Below are positions 1 through 6,820 of a stretch of 7,149 nt of DNA, piece by piece. Both the position numbers and the translations under genes were made by a program. Source of the stretch: an uncultured Collinsella sp. (GTDB lineage Bacteria; Actinomycetota; Coriobacteriia; Coriobacteriales; Coriobacteriaceae). Numbering within the stretch: the stretch's first letter is position 1; every line of letters starts with the position of its first letter. Where the stretch lies: the NCBI GenBank assembly GCA_902478875.1, contig CABSMZ010000098.1, forward strand, positions 1 to 7,149, given 5' to 3'. The notes beneath the pieces were generated by a model. The model worked only from the letters and a program-made list of their open reading frames with translations, was not told the origin of the DNA and did no database searches.

Positions 1-38
1 TACGGTCTCGTGGGCTCGGAGATGTGTATAAGAGACAG
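1..38 (+). other. Nextera i7-side transposase adapter (sequencing artefact)
   Basis: Positions 5-38 match the Illumina Nextera read-2 adapter: GTCTCGTGGGCTCGG followed by the 19-bp Tn5 mosaic end AGATGTGTATAAGAGACAG, which ends at 38. The four bases before it (TACG) fit the end of an i7 index and are consistent with index N702, recalled from memory. This is not genomic sequence. It supplies a false start codon for an antisense reading frame whose first residues (MCIRDR) are a known signature of adapter translation. Confidence 0.98.
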
Positions 39-2712
39 GCTCAAAGGCCACGCGAATACTGCCGATATCCAGGCGCGTGGGCAGCTTGTAGCTCATAAAG
101 TTGCCGGTGCGCAGGCGGCCGCGCTCATCATGCTCGACGATTTCGTAGAGCGCGTGGCCGATACCCTGGGCAATGCCGCCCTCGGCCTGGACGCGCGCGA
201 GCGCCTCGTTGATCACGGTGCCGCAGTCCACAGCCGCCGCGTAGTCCACCACAGTCACCTTGCCGGTGGCCTTGTCGACCTCGACCTCGGCAATGCCGGC
301 CATAAACGGCGGGGGCGAAACGGGCAGGCAGGCAGAGGCATGCGAGGTGAGCGCGTCGCCGCCTGCGATGTTCTTGACGCACAGGTTGGCAAAGTCGCGC
401 AGCGTGAGGTAGCGGTTCTGCTCACGCGCGGCACGCTCGTCGGACAGACGCACGTACTGACCATCGAAGACCACGTCGGCGGCGTCCACGTCCCACATCC
501 GGGCGGCCTTGGCGCAGATCTTCTCACGCAGCTCGGTCGCGGCGTTCTTGGCTGCCAGACCTGTCACGTACGTGCCCGAGCTCGCGTACGAGCCGGCGTC
601 AAACGGCGACACGTCGGTGTCCACGCCGCGCACCACGATCAGCGAGCTCTCCACGCCCAGCTCCTCGGCGGCAATCTGCGCCAGGATCGTGTCGACACCC
701 ATGCCGTTATCGGTGGCGCCGGTGCCAATGGTAATGAAGCCGTCCTCTTCCAGGCGCATGTCGATGCCGGCGATATCCACATTGGAGATACCCGAGCCCT
801 GCATGGTGAGCGCACAGCCCAGGGCGCGCACGCGGTCGCCCAGGTCCACGGCCAGCGGCTTGTCGCGCCAGCCGATCATGTCCATCGCGCGCAGCAGGCA
901 GCGGTCGAGCGCGCAGGCGTTGAGCTTCTCGTTGTAGTACTGCGGCATGATCTCGCCCTCGCGCACGATGTTCTTAAGGCGCAGGTCGGCGGGGTCCATG
1001 TGCAGCATGTCGGCGAGCTCGTTGACGGCGCTCTCCACGGCAAACTGGCCCTGGGTGGCACCGTAGCCGCGATACGCGCCGCCGCGGTTGGTGTTGGTGT
1101 AGACGGCGTCCCAGCTAAAGCGGCTCGCCTTCACATGGTTGTAAATAGGCAGGCTCTTGTGGCCCGAAAGGCCGATCGTCGTGGTAGCGTGCTCGCCATA
1201 CGCGCCGGCGTTGGACAGCGTGTGCAGATCGATGGCCGTGATGGTGCCGTCGTTCATGGCGCCCAGCTTAACGGTCATCTGCATCTGGTGGCGCGAGTTG
1301 CCCGCGGTGATGGTCTCCTCGCGGGTGTAGCAGCAGTAGCTCGGACGACCGGTCTGCTGGGTGACGAATGCCACGAAGATCTCGCAGCAGCCCGTCTGCT
1401 TGGAGCCAAAGCCACCGCCGATGCGCGGCTTAATGACCTGCACCTGCGACTGCGGGATATCGAGCGACTGAGCGACCATGCGGCGCACGTGGAAGGGCAC
1501 CTGCGTGGAGGTGGTCACCGAGATACGCCCGAACGCGTCGGTCGTCGCGAAGGCGCGGAAGGTTTCCATGGGCGCGGTCTGCGTGGCCTGGCTGGTGTAG
1601 GTGCGCTCAAAGACGATGTCACTCTGGGCGAATGCCTCGTCGAGGTTGCCAAAATCGCTGGTACCGCTGCACACCAGGTTGCGGGGCACGTCGCCGCCCT
1701 GCGGGAACATAAAGGTCACGTCGCCCTCGGGGTGAACCACGATGTCGTTATCGAGTGCCTTGGTAAAGTCGAGCAGCGGCTCAAGCACCTCATAGTCGAC
1801 CTTAATGAGTTTGAGCGCCTTGTCGGCAGCCTCCTCAGTCTCGGCGGCGACGATCGCCACCTCCTCGTTTTGGTAACGGACGAGGTTCTCGAGAATCAGG
1901 CGGTCGTAGGGACTCGGCTGCGGATAGCTCTGGCCGGCGATGGTAAAGCGGCGCTTGGGCACGTCCTCGTAGGTGTAGACGCCCACGACGCCGGGCACCT
2001 TCAGGGCGCGCGACGTATCAATGGAGCGGATCTTGGCGCGGGCATAGGGGCTGCGCTTGAGTTTGACGATCAGGGCGCCGGCGGGCACCAAGTCGCCCGT
2101 GTAGACGGGACGCCCCTCGAGCAGGGCCTTCGAGTCCTTCTTGGGCTGCTTGTGGGTGATCTGCTTATACGAGACGCCATCGCAGCTGGTGTTATTGACC
2201 GGCAGCTCGGGCATCTCAAAGCCCACCTGCACGCCAGACTCATTGAGGAAGCGCACAATGGCGCGCAGCTGGCTCTCGTAGCCGCTGCAACGGCAGAGGT
2301 TGCCGGCAAGCTGGCGCGAGAGCTCCTCGCGCGTGGCGACGAGGCTCGGGTCCTCCTTGGCGGCGCGGGCAAGCGCCAGCACGTTCATGATGAGGCCGGG
2401 GGCGCAAAAACCGCACTGCTCGGCACCTTCGGCAGCCATCGCACGGGCCAGTGCCTCGGATTCGGCCTTAAGGCCCTCAAGCGTGGTGATGGTATGGCCC
2501 TCGACGCGCGCGGCGGGAACCGAGCAGCTCAGCACCGGATCGCCGTCAAGCCACACCGTGCACAGGCCGCAGTTGGTGGTCTCGCAGGCGCAGCGCACCG
2601 ACGCGCAACCCTGCTCACGCAAAAGCGAAAAGAGCATGGTGTCGGGGGCAATCTGAACCTTGACCTTGCGGCCGTTGAGCGTAAAAGAAAGATCGATGAG
2701 TTTGGCAGCCAT
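39..2712 (-). CDS. xdhD: Xanthine dehydrogenase-type molybdenum hydroxylase, fused 2Fe-2S and molybdopterin subunit (3' end missing)
   Basis: This is the catalytic subunit of a cytoplasmic xanthine oxidase-family hydroxylase; the substrate cannot be read from sequence. I translated 891 codons from the ATG at 2712 before the adapter cuts the gene. Residues 1-80 are a plant-type ferredoxin domain with C43-x4-C48-x2-C51-x11-C63. Residues 95-145 hold the second 2Fe-2S cluster, C100-x2-C103 and C140-R-C142. From about residue 175 comes the molybdopterin domain, with GGGFGSKQT (432-440), GAYRGYGATQG (545-555, with the substrate-pocket Arg at 548), GSYASSGTYVTG (707-718) and VDCGTVINEALARVQAEGG (828-846). 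The C-terminal GxGE catalytic Glu would lie beyond the left end. A GAGGT ribosome-binding site (2719-2723) sits 6 nt before the start. The ATG overlaps the stop of the FAD gene (TAATG), so translation is coupled. The fused Fe-S/Mo form with a separate FAD gene upstream resembles E. coli ygfM-xdhD and the selenium-dependent hydroxylases, so the symbol is by analogy. Residues 668-672 read DNGMG where the family usually has GQG. Confidence 0.9.
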
Positions 2713-3626
2713 TAGCGCACCTCGCTAGAATCGACGCCGGGCACGCGGCGGCAGGAATACTCGTCCGTGGCAAACTTGGGAATCTGCACGCCCTCGAGCT
2801 CGCGGGCAAGCGCGGCAGAAAGCTCGATGCCGGCGGCGCGGCGCACGGCCTGCACGGCAAGCGGGGCCGAAATGCGGCGGCGGTAGTCGGCCGAGCCCCA
2901 CAGGTTGGTGCCGTAGCTCAGCGCGCGCACGGATGCGGCCAGGGCGCGAAGCTCGTCCTCGGAAGGCTGCTCGCCGGTAAGGCCACATGCATCGCCCTGC
3001 AGCAAGATCGCGCGCAGCGGACGGGCGCCCACGGTGACATGCCAGCTGTTGTCCCACCAGGCGGCGGTGACGTTGAGCGAGGGGAAGTCGGTCGCGGCCT
3101 TGCGCACGGCCTCATAGCTCGCACGGTAATCGTGCTTGACGACTACGACATGCTCGATCACGTCGCGCACGTAGCCCATGTCCACGAACTCCGCGAGCGG
3201 CACGCGGCCGGCGCCCGTCAGCTCAACATAGGAATCGAGCGCGAGGAAGGCGGAAAGAGCGTCCGAGAAGCCAAAGCGGCCGTAGATGCTGCCGCCCACC
3301 GTGGCGGTATTGCGCAGCTGCACGCCCACGATGTCGTGGACGGCGAACTCAAAGACATTGTTGACAAGCGCATTGAGCCCGACATGACGCTCGAGCTGGC
3401 GCAGGGTGCACATGGCACCGATGCGAAACTCGGTCTCGGTCTCCTCGATTTGATCGAGTCCGCAGGCCGAAAGGTCAATCGCCGTCGCCACACGACGCGA
3501 ACCCAGGCGCATCCAGATGCCACCGCCCACAATCTTGTTGTTGCGGTTCTTCTGCAAGAGCTCATAGGCTTCGGCCGCGTTTCCAACACGGACGTAGGTA
3601 CCGAACTTGAGCACGTTCTCCCCCAT
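2712..3626 (-). CDS. FAD-binding subunit of molybdenum hydroxylase (XdhB/YgfM-like)
   Basis: This 304-aa protein is the flavin subunit that passes electrons from the Fe-S clusters of the next gene's product to NAD or another acceptor. Residues 1-160 are the FAD-binding domain, with the two expected FAD loops: GGGIWMRLGS at 34-43 and NTATVGGSIYGRFGFSD at 106-122. Residues 165-270 are the C-terminal CO-dehydrogenase flavoprotein-like domain, including the SADYRRRISAPLAVQAVRRA helix at 245-264. Length is normal for the family (about 260-300 aa). Its stop overlaps the start of the Fe-S/Mo gene by one base. The start is uncertain: GGAG lies only 2 nt before the ATG, and an in-frame GTG four codons later sits just after GGGGGAG. 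No strong promoter is visible upstream. The four-Cys 4Fe-4S insert found in some relatives (e.g. 4-hydroxybenzoyl-CoA reductase) is absent. Cluster partners typical of purine degradation are not in the window. Confidence 0.88.
   Translation of the reverse strand: MGENVLKFGTYVRVGNAAEAYELLQKNRNNKIVGGGIWMRLGSRRVATAIDLSACGLDQIEETETEFRIGAMCTLRQLERHVGLNALVNNVFEFAVHDIVGVQLRNTATVGGSIYGRFGFSDALSAFLALDSYVELTGAGRVPLAEFVDMGYVRDVIEHVVVVKHDYRASYEAVRKAATDFPSLNVTAAWWDNSWHVTVGARPLRAILLQGDACGLTGEQPSEDELRALAASVRALSYGTNLWGSADYRRRISAPLAVQAVRRAAGIELSAALARELEGVQIPKFATDEYSCRRVPGVDSSEVR
2719..2723 (-). promoter_or_regulatory. Ribosome-binding site of the Fe-S/Mo subunit
   Basis: GAGGT on the minus strand, 6 nt before the ATG at 2712 and inside the last codons of the FAD gene. 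It supports this ATG as the true start and a coupled two-gene operon. Confidence 0.7.
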
Positions 3627-3641
3627 CTCTCCACTTGTCCA

Positions 3642-3657
3642 GTACTTTTAAGTGTAC
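3642..3657. promoter_or_regulatory. Imperfect dyad upstream of the molybdenum hydroxylase operon (possible operator)
   Basis: GTACTTTTAAGTGTAC pairs at 6 of 8 positions around its centre and lies 16-31 nt before the FAD-subunit start, where a regulator or RNA polymerase would bind. No convincing -35/-10 pair is visible nearby, and I recognise no known regulator consensus. Confidence 0.25.
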
Positions 3658-3705
3658 CAAACGAGGGGCCGCACACCGTTTTAGGACAAAATCCACCCAC
3701 CCATC

Positions 3706-3780
3706 CATAACTTGCGGTGAAATACGGACTGATTAGCCGTTCTGGTACGCTAAACAGTCCGTATTTCACCGCAAGTTATG
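3706..3780. repeat. Palindromic repeat element, copy 1 (26-bp perfect arms)
   Basis: The left arm 3706-3731 is the exact reverse complement of the right arm 3755-3780. One mismatch inward, a further 5 bp pair (3733-3737 with 3749-3753), leaving an 11-nt loop (3738-3748). The distal part of each arm carries TTGCGGTGAAATA, also found in copy 2 at 6821-6887. Neither strand has a T-run after the hairpin, so it is not a standard intrinsic terminator. It lies between the gdhA terminator and the hydroxylase operon. It could be a MITE-like or REP-like element, a protein-binding cruciform, or an RNA-processing hairpin. Confidence 0.85.
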
Positions 3781-3797
3781 AAGAGTCCTCCGGGATA

Positions 3798-3829
3798 GAA
3801 AAGGCTCCCAGCCGGATAGCTGGGAGCCT
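3798..3829 (-). terminator. Intrinsic terminator of gdhA
   Basis: A perfect 11-bp stem (3802-3812 with 3819-3829, AGGCTCCCAGC) with a 6-nt loop is followed on the minus strand by TTTTC. It begins 26 nt after the gdhA stop codon. This is a textbook rho-independent terminator, so gdhA is probably monocistronic. Confidence 0.88.
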
Positions 3830-3855
3830 CATCACATGCTATATCGAGCGAAGAT

Positions 3856-5211
3856 TTAGCAGACGCCCTGGGCGAGCATGGCGTCGGCGACCTTCAGGAA
3901 GCCGGCGATGTTGGCGCCCATGACAAAGTTGCCCTCCTGGCCATACTCCTTGGCGGTGTCGTCCACGTTGTGGAACATGCCGCGCATGAGTTGCTCGAGC
4001 TTGCCGTCGACCTCCTCGAAGGTCCAGGACAGGTGCTCGGCGTTCTGGCTCATCTCCAGGCCGGACACGAGCACGCCGCCGGCGTTGGCAGCCTTACCGG
4101 GCATAAAGGCAACGCCGTTCTCCTGGAAGTAAGTCGTGGCCTCGATGGTCGTGGGCATGTTCGCGCCCTCGCCGACCACCTTGCAGCCGTTGGCGACGAG
4201 CGCCTGGGCATCCTCGAGCAGCAGCGTGTTCTCGCGAGCGCAGGGCAGCGCGATGTCGCAGGGCAGCTGCCAAACGCCACGGCCGTCGCCCTCGTGCCAC
4301 ACGGCGTTGGGCTTCTCGTCAACGTACATAGCGAGCGTAACGCCCTTGTCGTGGCCGGAGCGCTTCTTGTTGTAGACGTGCTCGAGCACAGTGTAGTCGA
4401 TGCCGTCGGGATCCTCGACCCAGCCGTGAGTATCGGAGCAGGCCAGCACCTTGCCGCCGAGCTGGGAGACCTTCTGGACGGCGTAGATAGCGACGTTGCC
4501 GGAGCCGTGCACGACGACGTTCTTGCCCTCGAAGGAGTCGCCGCGGCTCTTGAGGTACTCGTCCACAAAGTAGGCCAGACCGTAGCCGGTGGCCTCGGTA
4601 CGGGCGAGCGAGCCGCCAAAGGAGAGGCCCTTGCCGGTGAGGACGCCGGTCCACTCGTTGGTCAGGCGCTTGTACTGACCGAACAGGTAGGCAACCTCGC
4701 GGCCGCCAACGCCCAGGTCGCCGGCAGGAACGTCGGTGTTGGGGCCGATGTGGCGATAGAGCTCGGTCATGAAGGACTGGCAGAAATGCATGATCTCGTT
4801 GTTGGACTTGCCCTTGGGGTCAAAGTCGGAGCCGCCCTTGCCGCCGCCCATGGGAAGGGTGGTCAGGCTGTTCTTGAGGATCTGCTCCAGGCCCAGGAAC
4901 TTGAGCATACCCAGGGTGACCGTCGGGTTAAAGCGCAGACCGCCCTTGTAGGGTCCAATGGAAGAGTTGAACTCGACGCGATAGCCGCGGTTGACCTGAA
5001 CCTTGCCCTGGTCGTCGACCCAGGGAACACGGAACATGACGATGCGCTCGGGCTCGACGAGGCGCTCCAGCAGGGCGGCCTCCTCGTACTCGGGGTGGGC
5101 GTCGAGCGCCGGCTGGATGGTGCCGAGGATCTCGGTCGCGGCCTGGATGAACTCAGGCTGCTCGGGATAGCGGGCCTTGAGCTCTTCGAGAACTTTCTGC
5201 GTGTAGCTCAT
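3856..5211 (-). CDS. gdhA: Glutamate dehydrogenase, probably NADP-specific
   Basis: This complete 451-aa enzyme of the hexameric bacterial GDH family reversibly converts 2-oxoglutarate, ammonia and NAD(P)H to glutamate in the cytoplasm. Substrate-binding and catalytic residues are all present and even share Clostridium symbiosum GDH numbering: K89 (PYKGGLRF), K113 (LKNSL), K125 (GGGKGGSDFDP) and D165 (VPAGDLGVGG). The Rossmann motif HGSGNVAIYA lies at 235-244. The next strand ends in ACSD (257-260), a serine-aspartate as in NADP-type E. coli GdhA and unlike the glycine-rich turn of NAD-type enzymes, hence the NADP preference, which is an inference. GGAGGA ends 3 nt before the ATG and fixes the start. 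The gene has a 257-nt leader region with a hairpin and its own terminator, so it is a separate unit between the mobA operon and the hydroxylase operon. Nothing is missing or broken. Confidence 0.97.
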   Translation of the reverse strand: MSYTQKVLEELKARYPEQPEFIQAATEILGTIQPALDAHPEYEEAALLERLVEPERIVMFRVPWVDDQGKVQVNRGYRVEFNSSIGPYKGGLRFNPTVTLGMLKFLGLEQILKNSLTTLPMGGGKGGSDFDPKGKSNNEIMHFCQSFMTELYRHIGPNTDVPAGDLGVGGREVAYLFGQYKRLTNEWTGVLTGKGLSFGGSLARTEATGYGLAYFVDEYLKSRGDSFEGKNVVVHGSGNVAIYAVQKVSQLGGKVLACSDTHGWVEDPDGIDYTVLEHVYNKKRSGHDKGVTLAMYVDEKPNAVWHEGDGRGVWQLPCDIALPCARENTLLLEDAQALVANGCKVVGEGANMPTTIEATTYFQENGVAFMPGKAANAGGVLVSGLEMSQNAEHLSWTFEEVDGKLEQLMRGMFHNVDDTAKEYGQEGNFVMGANIAGFLKVADAMLAQGVC

Positions 5212-5214
5212 GCT

Positions 5215-5220
5215 TCCTCC
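5215..5220 (-). promoter_or_regulatory. Ribosome-binding site of gdhA
   Basis: GGAGGA on the minus strand, 3 nt before the ATG at 5211. The spacing is short but the match to the anti-Shine-Dalgarno is strong, and there is no alternative start nearby. Confidence 0.75.
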
Positions 5221-5245
5221 AATGATGGGAAACGAAAAATGTTGA

Positions 5246-5268
5246 TCGCGGCACCCTATGCGCCGCGA
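5246..5268 (-). promoter_or_regulatory. Hairpin in the gdhA leader
   Basis: TCGCGGC and GCCGCGA form a 7-bp GC-rich stem, extended in RNA by a G-U and a C-G pair around a 5-nt loop. It lies 35-57 nt before the gdhA start. On the minus strand a TTTTT run follows about 6 nt after the stem, so it could act as a weak attenuator, a protein site or a simple stabilising 5' hairpin. No ligand-binding riboswitch fold was recognised. Confidence 0.4.
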
Positions 5269-5284
5269 ACTTTATCGAGTATGG

Positions 5285-5290
5285 ATAATA
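5285..5290 (-). promoter_or_regulatory. Candidate -10 element for gdhA
   Basis: TATTAT on the minus strand matches five of six bases of TATAAT and lies 73 nt before the gdhA ATG, just upstream of the leader hairpin. At 17-bp spacing the -35 would be GAAACT, a poor match to TTGACA, so the call rests on the -10 and its position. Confidence 0.35.
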
Positions 5291-5424
5291 TCGCACTGTT
5301 GCGGGAAAGTTTCGCATAAGCAGACGGGCAGATGTTTCGTTTTGATTACGATGCAGGTAGAAGCGTTTTTGAATGCCCGACATGCAAAACCCGTGTTTCA
5401 AACCTGTTTCGTCCACATGTTCCA

Positions 5425-5470
5425 AACCACCACATTGGGGGCAGGCACCTTTGTGGTGATGTTGGTGGTT
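5425..5470 (-). repeat. Inverted repeat overlapping the DUF3343 stop codon, possible terminator
   Basis: AACCACCACAT (5425-5435) pairs with ATGTTGGTGGTT (5459-5470) over 11 bp with one bulged base. CACC/GGTG inside (5446-5449 with 5455-5458) adds a small inner stem. The TAA stop at 5471-5469 lies in the arm. Only TTT follows the stem on the minus strand, so termination would be weak. It marks the end of the mobA-DUF3343 operon. The G-rich centre (TGGGGGCAGGCACC) looks like part of a dispersed repeat, which I cannot test here. Confidence 0.5.
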
Positions 5471-5864
5471 AGAGGACGAGCTGATGGTAGTCGGCGGGGG
5501 TTATGCGGCCTTCGGTGGCAGCGCGGAAGGCGGCGAGTGCATCGCCCGAGAACGGCATGGCCCAGCACAGCCCGCAGCCGGCGGTGATGGAGCCGGGCAG
5601 CGGCATGATGCGCCCGGGCACACCGGCGGCAAGACACAGCTGTTCGCATTCCATCACATCGAAGGTGCTATCGAACGAAACGATGATCTTGCGTTCATGG
5701 TCGAGAGCATCACCGGACGGGCCTTCGCGGTGTGCATCGCGATACGCCGCGGCGGCCGCTTCCTCTTCCGCAGTATGTCCACAGCCACCGCAACCGCAGG
5801 TACAGGGTTCGGACCCGTCGCAAGTGCAAGGTTCTCCCGTGTCGGGACAAATATCGTGAGACAT
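5469..5864 (-). CDS. DUF3343 putative Se/S carrier with Cys-rich N-terminal extension
   Basis: This 131-aa protein has two parts. Residues 58-131 form a DUF3343 domain: a hydrophobic strand with the Ser/Thr-rich turn (KIIVSFDSTFDVMECEQL), the AGVPGRIMPLPGSITAGCGLC core at 79-99, and a short helical tail. This family is annotated as a putative selenium/sulfur carrier and is found next to selenium genes; the Cys in AGCG is the likely Se/S-bearing residue (family knowledge, not proven here). Residues 1-30 are unusual: seven Cys in 28 residues (C6, C13, C15, C21, C23, C25, C28) plus His, resembling a metal- or chalcogen-binding tail. The stretch 31-57 is an Ala/Glu-rich linker. There is no signal peptide, so it is cytoplasmic. 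GGAG lies 5 nt before the ATG, and the start is 15 nt after the mobA stop, so the two genes are co-transcribed. Confidence 0.85.
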   Translation of the reverse strand: MSHDICPDTGEPCTCDGSEPCTCGCGGCGHTAEEEAAAAAYRDAHREGPSGDALDHERKIIVSFDSTFDVMECEQLCLAAGVPGRIMPLPGSITAGCGLCWAMPFSGDALAAFRAATEGRITPADYHQLVL

Positions 5865-5879
5865 GGCAACTCCAATCGT

Positions 5880-6512
5880 CTAGGCGAGTAACTCGGCCGC
5901 CGCAAACTCCTCGGGCGTATTGACGTTCTCGAAGCAGAGCGTCGAGCCCGCGGCCTTAACGATCTGCGGCTCATCCATATAACCGGCCTGAACGCGATTG
6001 ATCAGGCAGCGAATGCGCTGTCGGTCGCAGGAGAGCAGCTCTTGGGCAACCGGCGCACACGCGTCACGGCGCCAGACGGCGCAAAGCGGCTCAATTCCCC
6101 GCTCCTCGCGCGGCACGCACACGTCGAGCGCCTCGGCCTCAACACAGCCAGCAAGGGCACCGATTAGCTCCGAAGAGACAAACGGCATATCACAGGCGAC
6201 GATAGCAACGAGAGGCAGCCGGGCCGCAGTCAGCGAACTCGCGATGCCGCGCATGGCGCCCGCCGGCCCCTCAAGGTCCGACACTATTCGCGGCACCAGG
6301 CCGCCAAACGCGCGCTCCTCAAGGTAGGCAAGCTCGCTGGGACGCGAAGTCGTCACGACCAACTCGCCGGCAACTGGCGCCAGCCGACCCAGCACGCGTT
6401 CGATGAGCGGCTCGCCGCAAAACGCCATGCGAGCCTTATCACAGCCCATGCGCGAGGACAGCCCACCCGCTTGGACGACACAAGAAAGATCGGCACGTCT
6501 TACGGTAGTCAT
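5880..6512 (-). CDS. mobA: Molybdenum cofactor guanylyltransferase
   Basis: This 210-aa enzyme transfers GMP from GTP to Mo-molybdopterin to make the guanine dinucleotide cofactor. The N-terminal nucleotide-binding loop AGGLSSRMGCDKA (15-27) is diagnostic. EGPAGAMRGI (81-90), VACDMPF (105-111, with the metal-binding Asp 108), EPLCAVWRRD (141-150) and the C-terminal FENVNTPEEF (194-203) are all in the expected order. The AGGxSSRMGxDK and NVNTPEE motifs favour MobA over the cytosine-type MocA, but MocA activity is not excluded, and the hydroxylase in this window would be expected to use cytosine dinucleotide. The frame is open much further upstream, to 6818, through the selC tRNA gene. I chose the ATG at 6512 because homology begins there and GGAGGT (6523-6528) precedes it by 10 nt. 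It is followed after 15 nt by the DUF3343 gene. No clear promoter was found in the 90 nt after the selC terminator. Confidence 0.92.
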   Translation of the reverse strand: MTTVRRADLSCVVQAGGLSSRMGCDKARMAFCGEPLIERVLGRLAPVAGELVVTTSRPSELAYLEERAFGGLVPRIVSDLEGPAGAMRGIASSLTAARLPLVAIVACDMPFVSSELIGALAGCVEAEALDVCVPREERGIEPLCAVWRRDACAPVAQELLSCDRQRIRCLINRVQAGYMDEPQIVKAAGSTLCFENVNTPEEFAAAELLA

Positions 6513-6522
6513 ACGGCAAAAC

Positions 6523-6528
6523 ACCTCC
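6523..6528 (-). promoter_or_regulatory. Ribosome-binding site that fixes the mobA start
   Basis: GGAGGT on the minus strand, 10 nt before the ATG at 6512. It rules against the upstream in-frame ATG inside the tRNA region as the start. Confidence 0.65.
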
Positions 6529-6601
6529 ATCGGCATGCTCGAAACCCGATGCACGAAGCTAAATACAGCCACCGAAATAGCAGCGCTACGAGAAGCTCGT
6601 G

Positions 6602-6658
6602 CAAAAACAAAACAGCGCCCTTGCGGCACGCAGCAAGACCGCGAGCACAAAAGCGCTG
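6602..6658 (-). terminator. Intrinsic terminator of selC
   Basis: On the minus strand CAGCGCTTTT (6658-6649) pairs with AAGGGCGCTG (6622-6613) over 10 bp including two G-U pairs. The 26-nt interior contains a further GCGG/CCGC stem. TTTTGTTTTT follows directly. It starts 8 nt after the tRNA CCA end. Confidence 0.75.
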
Positions 6659-6666
6659 GTAGCGTA

Positions 6667-6763
6667 TGGCGGGAACGTATGTGAATCGAACACATCCAAG
6701 ACGTTTTGCACGCCTCGCAACGGTTTTGAGGACCGCGGAGCCCACCGGAGCCCATCCGTTCCC
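6667..6763 (-). tRNA. selC: Selenocysteine tRNA, anticodon UCA
   Basis: This 97-nt gene has the full architecture of bacterial tRNA-Sec. The acceptor is GGGAACG/CGTTCCC with an eighth G-A opposition. The D stem has 6 bp (GGGCTC/GGGCTC with two G-U pairs) and a 4-nt CGGT loop identical to that of E. coli tRNA-Sec. The anticodon stem has 5 bp and loop CCTCAAA, with anticodon TCA at 6729-6727. The long variable arm has 8 bp with loop GCAAA. The T arm is ATGTG-TTCGATT-CACAT, then discriminator G and encoded CCA (6669-6667). It lies just downstream of selB. Position 33 is C rather than the near-universal U. It reads UGA at SECIS-bearing codons when delivered by SelB. Confidence 0.95.
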
Positions 6764-6775
6764 AAGTGCGGCGGT

Positions 6776-6806
6776 ATTTTACCAAACCGAAACGGCTCCA
6801 TCCCAA
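6776..6806 (-). promoter_or_regulatory. Candidate promoter of selC
   Basis: TAAAAT (6781-6776) is a good -10 element ending 12 nt before the mature tRNA 5' end, which gives a short 5' leader. TTGGGA (6806-6801) matches four of six bases of a -35, but the 19-bp spacer is long. Placement between the selB-proximal hairpin and selC fits a dedicated tRNA promoter. Confidence 0.45.
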
Positions 6807-6820
6807 AAAGACGAACAAGA

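Noticed and set aside
10..2715. 901-aa open frame on the plus strand
   Set aside because: It is antisense to the Fe-S/Mo subunit in a high-GC gene, begins inside the adapter, has low-complexity Ala/Gly/His/Arg-rich composition and no recognisable domain.
3970..5319. 449-aa open frame on the plus strand
   Set aside because: It is antisense to gdhA, which has a full set of catalytic residues. Long antisense frames are expected from high-GC codon bias.
5484..5891. Plus-strand frames of 109-135 aa over the DUF3343 gene
   Set aside because: They are shadows of the minus-strand gene, which has a recognisable domain, a ribosome-binding site and operon spacing.
39..6512. In-frame UGA selenocysteine codon in the genes of this window
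   Set aside because: All coding frames translate through to normal stops without internal TGA, so no selenoprotein is encoded in the visible parts.
6543..6602. Possible Moco riboswitch or other structured leader before mobA (GCACGAGC pairing with GCTTCGTGC)
   Set aside because: Only one bulged stem with a loop of about 40 nt could be drawn; the multi-stem Moco RNA fold was not recognisable in the short leader.
6513..6818. N-terminal extension of mobA to an ATG at 6818
   Set aside because: The extra 102 residues run through the selC gene and its terminator, match nothing in the MobA family, and a ribosome-binding site precedes the ATG at 6512.
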